Made by a program: the position numbers and the translations under genes
Part shown: positions 1-5,350 of the stretch, in pieces
How the letters are laid out: each line of letters starts with the position of its first letter
Position numbering within the stretch: the first letter of the stretch is position 1
Assembly: GCA_964466645.1 (NCBI GenBank)
Contig: CAYXPB010000308.1
Span: forward strand, 1 to 6,010
From: Acetivibrio sp964466645
Lineage (GTDB): Bacteria; Bacillota; Clostridia; Acetivibrionales; Acetivibrionaceae
Length of the DNA stretch: 6,010 bases
Direction of reading: 5' to 3'
The notes under the pieces: generated by a model
Told to the model about the DNA's origin: nothing
The model's database searches: none
The model's input: the letters and a program-made list of their open reading frames with translations, nothing else

Positions 1-27
1 CATTTAGAAAATTTTTGTCGAGTTTTC

Positions 28-603
28 TTAGACCATTATATTTCTTATCAATCCTTTTTTTTCAATTATGTCCTTGCACTTTTTGATAACCTTGTATAAT
101 TCATCTTGTTCTAGCAAAGTAAAAAGTACGCTCTTAATTTCTCTAATTTCAACATCATTGAAAGTACGTTTTTTAGTTTTATCAATATCTCTTAATAATT
201 GTTTTTTAGTTGGAATATCACTAAATCTCTGTCCTGTAAAAATATTCGTTACAATACAATCAATACCATTTGTTGTCACTGCATACAAAGCTGAAGGAGT
301 ATCAATTAATTTAGCATAACTAGCTGATTGTAGAATATCTTTCTCAGTTAAAGACTTATTCGGACTTTTAGTATCAATTACTAGCTCAATTCTGCCATTA
401 ATTATAATCTCTATGTCAGAAAAAACTGTTGTCTTTTTTGTTCCGATGTTAACATCAATAGCATTTTCAAACCTCATATCTTCTGATGAATAGCCTAATT
501 GATTTAAATATTTTAGCAAAACCTTAACTTTTAAATCTTCCTCGGATTTAATTTTTGAATTAAAGTCAGTTATATTTTCAAGTATCCATTCCTTAAAGCC
601 CAT
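28..603 (-). CDS. Stand-alone HsdR N-terminal-type PD-(D/E)xK protein
   Basis: The 191-residue product resembles the N-terminal nuclease domain of type I restriction subunit HsdR (HSDR_N family). It has an N-terminal helix (about 22-37), then D63 in a beta strand and VIDTK (D77, K79), a PD-(D/E)xK metal-binding arrangement. Q92 and Y96 in LQSASYAKL follow, like the QxxxY motif of this fold. The C-terminal third is lysine-rich and helical. There are no helicase motifs, and no hsdM or hsdS in the window, so it is far shorter than a real HsdR (about 1000 residues). I chose the ATG at 603 because GGAGGG lies 4 bases before it; a further in-frame ATG at 633 has no such site. A promoter at 671-699 fits this gene. 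It may act as a nuclease in defence or mobile-element biology, or be an HsdR fragment; catalysis is inferred from the motif alone. Confidence 0.8.
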   Translation of the reverse strand: MGFKEWILENITDFNSKIKSEEDLKVKVLLKYLNQLGYSSEDMRFENAIDVNIGTKKTTVFSDIEIIINGRIELVIDTKSPNKSLTEKDILQSASYAKLIDTPSALYAVTTNGIDCIVTNIFTGQRFSDIPTKKQLLRDIDKTKKRTFNDVEIREIKSVLFTLLEQDELYKVIKKCKDIIEKKGLIRNIMV

Positions 604-607
604 AAGA

Positions 608-613
608 CCCTCC
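608..613 (-). promoter_or_regulatory. Ribosome binding site deciding the start of the HsdR-N-like gene
   Basis: GGAGGG on the minus strand lies 4 bases before the ATG at 603. It falls inside the frame opened by the alternative ATG at 633 and therefore favours the shorter 191-residue product. Confidence 0.75.
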
Positions 614-670
614 AATAATATTTTTTGCATCATGGGGTAGTATATAATTTAGCAACCCACTGCATTTATT

Positions 671-699
671 ATTTTAGCATAACAAAAAAGTTTTTCCAA
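671..699 (-). promoter_or_regulatory. Putative sigma-A promoter with extended -10
   Basis: On the minus strand, TTGGAA (694-699, 4 of 6 to consensus) is followed after 17 bases by TAAAAT (671-676, 5 of 6). TGC directly before the -10 gives the extended TGn motif. It lies about 70 bases upstream of the ATG at 603, so it would give a leader of about 60 bases. AT-rich DNA makes chance matches common, but the spacing and TGn element support it. Confidence 0.5.
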
Positions 700-1094
700 T
701 ATGGAGCGGCTCTATTATAGCTATTTAATCCTGTTGGAATCCTTTTAAGTATTTATGATAGAAACAATGTCATCATAAGTGTATGAAAATTTTTTTAATA
801 TTGTATCTTTTTATAAGGATGTATAGAGTATATAAATGTTCTTGGATAAATTCATTAGTCTCATTTGAATTACAAATATTTATCTGACTTGTCTTCCATA
901 AATAAGATTTATCATAAAACTTCAAACGGCTCTAGGTCTAAAAAATGAAACAGAATTACATAAAGACTGTCCTTATTGCATTTTCTTAAACCTTTAGGCT
1001 AAATCATTAGGTATTGTAAATGTGAAAAGCTTTTCTTGTAGTAGTTTTTTAATTGCTTAGTTTTTTCATGTAATTTCTTCAAAGACTCTAAAAA
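700..1094. other. Non-coding AT-rich stretch, no gene recognised
   Basis: I find no convincing reading frame on either strand and no tRNA or CRISPR repeats here. Apart from the promoter just to the left, it holds only scattered AT-rich tracts. It may be decayed sequence belonging to the same debris as the neighbouring recombinase remnant. Confidence 0.5.
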
Positions 1095-1502
1095 CTACTT
1101 ACAGGGCAGGAAAGGAATACAATAATATCTATTATCGTATTTCCTTCCTGCTCTGACTCTGCATGTATCTTCAAAGACACTTTGCAAGAGCCTTTGCAAG
1201 AGCCTTTGAAGATACATGTGAAGGTTCTTATAGTATGACTTCGTCAGTACTTCTAAAGAATGTGGGACAAAAAAGTCTGGGATTTGCTTCGTCAGGGGCT
1301 TTACAAGCAGCTTCGTAGAAATACTTTTATAGATCTCTGTCAGTATATGTTTTCTGAAAAGAAAATCCGCAAAAAGCATTGAAAAAGGGCGAAAATGTTG
1401 TCCTACTTCCAAAATAAGAAATCCAGTATTGATGCGCCTTAAACCTCCCTCATGCCAAAGTTGTACTCTTCCGGCTGTTGTCCTACTGTGCCGAAAGACA
1501 TT
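1095..1502 (-). other. Unrecognised open frame, probably decayed coding DNA
   Basis: The minus-strand frame that continues from the recombinase remnant stays open from about 1502 to a stop at 1095, with visibly less AT than the flanks. I recognise no family in it. It has no start codon with a ribosome binding site: the frame opens at a GTG inside the zinc-ribbon remnant in a different frame. The last 40 codons run through a tandem 12-mer and inverted repeat, giving a QRLLQRLLQ run that looks like a repeat by-product. It may be the residue of a mobile-element gene; low confidence that it is expressed. Confidence 0.3.
1162..1218. repeat. 15-bp inverted repeat enclosing a tandem 12-mer
   Basis: CATGTATCTTCAAAG (1162-1176) is the exact reverse complement of CTTTGAAGATACATG (1204-1218). 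The 27-base interval holds two adjacent copies of TTTGCAAGAGCC (1181-1192 and 1193-1204), the second touching the right arm. There is no T-run after either arm, so it does not look like an intrinsic terminator. It could be a mobile-element end, a recombination-site relic or a rearrangement scar. Confidence 0.7.
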
Positions 1503-1662
1503 GAATTGATTTTCTATCAGGTAATGCAAGGTGTTGTTCATCCACTTTATGACGTTCACAGCCTCCATCCTTTCCAGTGGAGTATTTTGAACAGATATAT
1601 ACTTTTTTATTTCGTTCCTTCTTGGCTCTGTATTTCCAATTGCAAAGCCCACAGTATCCTTA
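1503..1662 (-). pseudogene. Serine recombinase remnant, zinc beta-ribbon only
   Basis: Reading the minus strand from about 1659 gives a typical large serine recombinase zinc ribbon: GYCGLCNWKYRAKKERNKK, then VYICSKY, a glycine-rich turn with a fourth cysteine, and CERHKVDEQHL (ending at 1528). The spacing CxxC, then Cys 17 residues later, then Cys 11 residues later matches the Zn-ribbon of transposon and phage resolvases and integrases. A TAA sits immediately before GYC, and after VDEQHL the family-like continuation (HYLIENQF) is found only in another frame, so there is a frameshift. The catalytic serine domain and the recombinase domain are missing. This is debris of an integrated element that was lost or rearranged, and it cannot make an active enzyme. 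Confidence 0.72.
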
Positions 1663-1772
1663 CAAAAGCATAAATTTTACATTTTGGTAGCAATGTTATT
1701 TATGACAATATTTGTATTTTGTATTCTTTTTATTATCATAAGGTGTAAAATTGTATTTTGAAACATATATAA

Positions 1773-1801
1773 TTGAAAAATAATGTTTTAAGAGGTAAAA
1801 T
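1773..1801 (+). promoter_or_regulatory. Putative sigma-A promoter of the CoiA-like gene
   Basis: TTGAAA (1773-1778, 5 of 6 to consensus), a 17-base spacer, then TAAAAT (1796-1801, 5 of 6). The TTG start lies 34 bases downstream, leaving a leader of about 27 bases with the GAGGG ribosome binding site at 1823-1827. Confidence 0.55.
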
Positions 1802-1834
1802 ATATTTAATATTAAAATCTGTGAGGGATAAATT

Positions 1835-2740
1835 TTGAAAAGATTTGCATATCAATATTTAGATGGAAACTGTACAATGACAAATGTATGGAAAGTGAGA
1901 AGAGTCAAGCATGAGCAACCACATTTATATAATAAATTAGTGTTCAAAAGTACTCATAAAAAAGATTCTAACAGAATAGTAATGTCTTTTGTTGAGAGAA
2001 AGCCAAATAATTATTTTAAGTATTTAAATACTGACGGTGCTAAATCTCATGAAGGACATGATGTTACACTGACACATGAGATATGCCAAAAAATCATATC
2101 CGAATTGGAAATTTTAACATTTCAGTGTGGTAATGATATTTATAAAATTTATGTTTCAGATTGTGAAATTGAGAAGGAAATTAAAACACCTCAAGGCAAT
2201 TATTTTGTAGATATATTTGTAGAATTTAACAAATCAGAGCCGGAGTCATTAGTTCTACAATGGAATGGCAAAGTTGCTATTGAGATATTTGTTACTAATC
2301 CAGTAGCACCTGTTAAGGTTGATGATTTATACAATGTTGGGATACCTATTATTCAAGTTCATGTGTCTGACAAATTAAAAATAGATGAGTCAAGGGAAAT
2401 AAGCGAGGAAGAGATTTTACAAAAAGAAAACTTTATTGCTGGGTATTTTAGAAAAGTAATTTACGGAAGGGTATTAAAGAAATATTATTCTAAGGGGTAT
2501 TTAGAAATGAAGGAAATTGAAGAACTAAAAAACCGGGTTTCACTACTTGAAAAACAGATGAATCAAAAAAATGATGAATCGCAACAACTTATTTTACAAA
2601 TCAAACAATTGAAAGCTGAAAATGATAAATTGAGACAGCAGAAAAACGATTTAGAGAAGACAGTAATGTTGTTTGATGCGGAAAACAAGAAGTTAAAGGA
2701 GTCATTTTGGTACAAGTTGTCCAAGCTTATAAAAAGATAA
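1835..2740 (+). CDS. CoiA-like nuclease-fold protein with C-terminal coiled coil
   Basis: The 301-residue protein starts at a TTG preceded by GAGGG at a 7-base spacing; the next ATG (codon 15) has no ribosome binding site. The N-terminal 110 residues are unassigned. The middle has YFVDIFVEF (D126), then VAIEIFVTN (E150), then GIPIIQVHV. This strand order and acidic pair resemble CoiA-like and related PD-(D/E)xK proteins, where an IEIQVT strand carries the catalytic E and Q; here phenylalanine replaces Q, so activity is uncertain. Residues about 224-290 form a long charged heptad-like coiled coil, followed by a short basic aromatic tail (FWYKLSKLIKR), which could oligomerise the protein or anchor it to DNA or membrane. 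It is monocistronic, with its own promoter, and converges on the toxin locus. CoiA proteins act in DNA uptake and processing; a role here in competence, defence or mobile-element maintenance is inference. Confidence 0.75.
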   Translation: MKRFAYQYLDGNCTMTNVWKVRRVKHEQPHLYNKLVFKSTHKKDSNRIVMSFVERKPNNYFKYLNTDGAKSHEGHDVTLTHEICQKIISELEILTFQCGNDIYKIYVSDCEIEKEIKTPQGNYFVDIFVEFNKSEPESLVLQWNGKVAIEIFVTNPVAPVKVDDLYNVGIPIIQVHVSDKLKIDESREISEEEILQKENFIAGYFRKVIYGRVLKKYYSKGYLEMKEIEELKNRVSLLEKQMNQKNDESQQLILQIKQLKAENDKLRQQKNDLEKTVMLFDAENKKLKESFWYKLSKLIKR

Positions 2741-2867
2741 TCGATTTTGTTTTAAACATCTTATCTTTGTAGGGAAATCCCTATACAAAAATATATTATG
2801 GAAATATTTTGCTATGTTGTATATGCAATTAACAATTCTAAATATAAAAATTTCTTTAAGAATAAAG

Positions 2868-2904
2868 AAAGAGCCGGAACCATTTTCTGAATCCGGCTCT
2901 TTTT
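2868..2904. terminator. Bidirectional intrinsic terminator
   Basis: An 11-bp perfect stem, AAAGAGCCGGA (2868-2878) with TCCGGCTCTTT (2892-2902), encloses a 13-base loop. It is followed by TTTTT on the plus strand and by a T-rich stretch on the minus strand. It lies between the converging CoiA-like gene (ends 2740) and the immunity gene (ends 2922), and would end both transcripts. Confidence 0.88.
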
Positions 2905-2921
2905 GTATTAGTACTATTGTC

Positions 2922-3287
2922 TTATTCTTCATGCCTTTCCTTACTATATTTTGAAATCCAACCTCTTTTGGAGTATAACTCTCCATAAAGCCCATCACTT
3001 TCATCTTGAAGTCTATCAATTGTGCCATCTTTAGTAGTAATTCGCAAATCCATTTCCTTGCTTTTATCAAACATCCAAAGAAAATTATGAATAGTAGAAT
3101 CAACAATCTTAGGCATAATCCAAATTAACGCTTCTAGTTGCTCTTTTGTTAATAATGCAAGTTTTTCTTGAACAACATCAGCAGTAATTCCTTTAGATTT
3201 CCCTTCAATGATGTTGTCCCAATCTTTAATAGTTAAATCTCTGACTTTTTCAATAACATTGTGTCCAAAAAAATCAAGTTCATTCAT
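2922..3287 (-). CDS. Putative immunity protein for the GGHH nuclease toxin
   Basis: A 121-residue, probably cytoplasmic protein without signal peptide or membrane helix. The N-terminal half is helical and charged, with LTIKDWDNIIEGKSKGIT and LTKEQLEALIWIMPKIVD; the C-terminal half has FLWMFDKS, then DESDGLYGELYSKRGWISKY. I do not recognise the family. Its role is inferred from place: it starts 13 bases after the RHS-toxin stop, and its AGGAGG site (3297-3302) overlaps that stop codon, so the pair would be translationally coupled if the toxin frame is read. Small acidic helical proteins directly after a C-terminal nuclease tip are usually the cognate immunity proteins, which bind and block the nuclease in the producing cell. 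A terminator follows, so it is the last gene of the locus. Confidence 0.75.
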   Translation of the reverse strand: MNELDFFGHNVIEKVRDLTIKDWDNIIEGKSKGITADVVQEKLALLTKEQLEALIWIMPKIVDSTIHNFLWMFDKSKEMDLRITTKDGTIDRLQDESDGLYGELYSKRGWISKYSKERHEE

Positions 3288-3296
3288 AGCAATATT

Positions 3297-3302
3297 CCTC
3301 CT
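3297..3302 (-). promoter_or_regulatory. Ribosome binding site overlapping the toxin stop codon
   Basis: AGGAGG on the minus strand shares two bases with the TAG stop (3301-3303) of the RHS-toxin frame and lies 9 bases before the immunity ATG at 3287. Ribosomes ending toxin translation would sit on the immunity start signal. Confidence 0.8.
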
Positions 3303-4869
3303 AGTTCCAAGGTATTCTTGTTGGATATCTGACTCCTTGTTTTCTTAAATCCCATAAAGCTTTTGCCGTTAGACTTCTTGCTTCTTGAAACGTTGCACCA
3401 CCAGCACGTAAAGATTCTACTGCAACTCTTGTATGTTGTTTAAGAGTATTTGGAAGTCTACTATCAGCTAAATTGTCAAACATTTGTCTCTGCATTCTAG
3501 CCATATCTGGATGATGTGTCCACCCTCTACTACTCATAAAGTTTTGGCTTAAAGTCATAGCAGTATCAGGGTCGTAATTAGGATGATTCTTAAAAGCTGC
3601 TTTTGAATAAATATGATGTCCGCCGACAGGGTCATATGTTCCAATGCCTGTAACGGGTTCTTCCAACTTTCTAATAACATCTCCAAAGGAAGTCTTTTTG
3701 GGAACTCCACCACCAACATTATTGCCTGCCCTTGTAACTTCAAGGTAGTTTTTTTGTATTGCATTTTTAGGAAGTTCTGGAATACCAACTTTCCCAAAAT
3801 CACCAATATTATCTGCTAATCTAATACCAGTTGATGCTTCAACTAAACTATCTGATTTTTTTAGTGCTGAAATTGTATCTGCAAATCCATCAAGTCTTTT
3901 CATTCCCATTCCAGCATCGTATAAGTCGTCCATTTTATTTACTAGATTTAAAGCATCATATAGCTTATCTAATTTTTGAATCTGTGTAACTTTTGTAATT
4001 GCTGTTTCAGGAACTCCAATAAATGATGCGACGTTTAATGTACCATCTGTAATGATAGCAGTTTTTTCTCTTAAGCTTTTGCTATTAAAGTCATTTATTG
4101 CATGTGTAGCCATTTCATTAGTCGTTTGTGCTACTATATCTTTATTATCCATTGCCCATTTAACATCAGATTTAAACTGTTGAACCTCTTCATTAACCGT
4201 TTCGGAAACAATGTCTCTATTATTATAAGCCCACCTAACATCATTACCAAAGTTAACTGCATTTTGTTTTATGCCGGAAGCTGTTTCAGACATGTAAGAG
4301 GTTGTTCCGCCAGCTAAATATTCGCTATTGTTATAAGCCCACTGAACATCGTTTGCAAAATTACCAACAGATTGGTAAGCACCTTGAGACACAAATCTCA
4401 TTGTTCCATCAGCAACACCAATAGTAACTTCTTTAGCATTGCTTGCAAATTTCCTCCAATCCTGACCACTTAAAACATTAAAATGGCCTGTTGGGTCGTA
4501 ATAAATCAATGGGTTATTAACGCAGTAAGTATACAGATTCAAGCTCAATGGGTCATTGGCTGTGCCTGTATATGTATCCTCCTGCAAGAACCTTGCAACC
4601 TTAGGGTCATACATTCTGGCATTGAGGTAATACAACCCTGTCTCCTCATCATACTGATATCCGGCATAAGTGATATTATTGTTTACGTCTCCGGTTGTTC
4701 CTGTAGGGTCAATGTTTCCAAATGCATCATAATAGTAGGTAGCGTCAACGTTGCCAGTTGCAACATTAATCAACGCTGTTACGTCTGCGTGACCGTTATA
4801 CATATAGTAGTAAGACTGACCGTCAGCAGTTCTCATCAACAGGTTAGTTCCGTATATATTTCTGTTCAC
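3301..4869 (-). CDS. Orphan RHS C-terminal tip with GGHH (HNH/EndoVII-like) nuclease toxin domain
   Basis: About 522 residues counted from a GTG at 4869, but that codon has no ribosome binding site. The same frame runs on upstream with RHS-like sequence (AEFDKVVLEVESKTGQADKV) until a TAA at 4930-4932. This is therefore a 5'-truncated RHS gene, not a complete protein (full RHS/WapA proteins exceed 1500 residues). Residues 1-128 are the end of the RHS core: YYYMYNGHADVTALI, ITYAGYQYDEETGLYYLNAR, RMYDPKVARFLQEDTYTG and the conserved YYDPTG end. Residues about 130-400 form a variable linker with three DVxWAxxN repeats. Residues about 408-522 are the toxin tip, with VGGHHIYSKAAF (H418, H419) and a second HH pair at 452-453, as in GHH/SHH-type HNH/Endonuclease VII toxins that degrade DNA. 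It may be silent, serving as a replacement tip for the upstream toxin gene by recombination through the RHS core. Confidence 0.85.
   Translation of the reverse strand: MNRNIYGTNLLMRTADGQSYYYMYNGHADVTALINVATGNVDATYYYDAFGNIDPTGTTGDVNNNITYAGYQYDEETGLYYLNARMYDPKVARFLQEDTYTGTANDPLSLNLYTYCVNNPLIYYDPTGHFNVLSGQDWRKFASNAKEVTIGVADGTMRFVSQGAYQSVGNFANDVQWAYNNSEYLAGGTTSYMSETASGIKQNAVNFGNDVRWAYNNRDIVSETVNEEVQQFKSDVKWAMDNKDIVAQTTNEMATHAINDFNSKSLREKTAIITDGTLNVASFIGVPETAITKVTQIQKLDKLYDALNLVNKMDDLYDAGMGMKRLDGFADTISALKKSDSLVEASTGIRLADNIGDFGKVGIPELPKNAIQKNYLEVTRAGNNVGGGVPKKTSFGDVIRKLEEPVTGIGTYDPVGGHHIYSKAAFKNHPNYDPDTAMTLSQNFMSSRGWTHHPDMARMQRQMFDNLADSRLPNTLKQHTRVAVESLRAGGATFQEARSLTAKALWDLRKQGVRYPTRIPWN
4090..4359 (-). 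repeat. Three degenerate repeats in the toxin linker
   Basis: Inside the orphan RHS protein, residues 171-260 hold FANDVQWAYNNSEYL, FGNDVRWAYNNRDIVSETVN and FKSDVKWAMDNKDIVAQTTN, starting at residues 171, 207 and 232. The shared pattern is F-x-x-D-V-x-W-A-x-x-N-x-(D/E), with a helical tail. The repeats are diverged at DNA level, so they are old. They lie between the RHS shell end and the toxin and may act as a spacer or delivery segment. Confidence 0.7.
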
Positions 4870-4963
4870 CTTATCGGCTTGACCTGTCTTCGACTCTACC
4901 TCAAGAACAACCTTATCAAACTCGGCAGATTAAATTTTAATAATTTTTCAAGTTACCTTCACT

Positions 4964-5350
4964 TCAATTGTCAACGATTGTTATAAGTCGGCTTGATTCT
5001 AGCTCTATTCCTTTAAACTGTCCATTGTCAGTATGTTCATATACTTTTAATTTTAGATAAACTTCATATGTACCAGATTTAATTGAATACTCTTCTACCT
5101 TATCATAAACATTGTAGATTACATAGTGTGGCTTTGATGGTGTTATTATAAATGTGTCATTTGGTATTCCTAAATGGCATGTTCCGTAAATACCCAGTTT
5201 GGATTCTTGTTCTTGCATTAAATGAATTGCTTTCAAATCAATTTTTTCGGCTATTTCTGTATCTTTATCGGATGTTATTTTTGCTATAACAGGAATCCAT
5301 TTGTTATCAACCTTATATTTTTCATCTACAAATAAAATTTCTAATTTCAT
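4964..5350 (-). CDS. Putative immunity protein for the HExxH toxin
   Basis: A 128-residue protein starting MKLEILFVDEKYKV. I chose the ATG at 5350 because GGAGGGG (5357-5363) lies 6 bases upstream and the ATG overlaps the toxin TGA (ATGA); a frame-extending TTG at 5365 sits on the ribosome binding site itself. It has no signal peptide or membrane helix. The pattern of alternating hydrophobic residues, with IPVIAKITSDKD, HYVIYNVYDKVEEY and SGTYEVYLKLKVYEH, suggests a beta-sandwich, possibly immunoglobulin-like as in some protease inhibitors. I do not recognise the family. Tight coupling to the toxin makes it the best candidate antidote, and a beta-sandwich inhibitor would fit a metallopeptidase partner; that is inference. 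Only 31 bases separate its end from the TAA where the orphan RHS frame begins. Confidence 0.75.
   Translation of the reverse strand: MKLEILFVDEKYKVDNKWIPVIAKITSDKDTEIAEKIDLKAIHLMQEQESKLGIYGTCHLGIPNDTFIITPSKPHYVIYNVYDKVEEYSIKSGTYEVYLKLKVYEHTDNGQFKGIELESSRLITIVDN

Noticed and set aside
604..633. Upstream in-frame ATG extending the HsdR-N-like protein by 10 residues
   Set aside because: The GGAGGG site lies inside this extension and serves the ATG at 603; no ribosome binding site precedes 633.
1181..1204. Tandem 12-mers as a CRISPR array
   Set aside because: Only two adjacent copies without spacers, and no cas genes nearby.
1095..1652. A 185-residue minus-strand gene
   Set aside because: Its first 40 codons run in the wrong frame across a clear recombinase zinc ribbon, and it starts at a GTG without a ribosome binding site.
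2702..3106. A 134-residue minus-strand frame
   Set aside because: It runs through the terminator and overlaps the immunity gene in another frame.
4867..4869. GTG as a genuine start of the RHS/GGHH protein
   Set aside because: RHS-like coding sequence continues 20 codons upstream in frame and no ribosome binding site precedes the GTG, so the gene is truncated.
4483..4986. A 167-residue plus-strand frame
   Set aside because: It is antisense to conserved RHS core codons and crosses into the immunity gene; no ribosome binding site or family signal.
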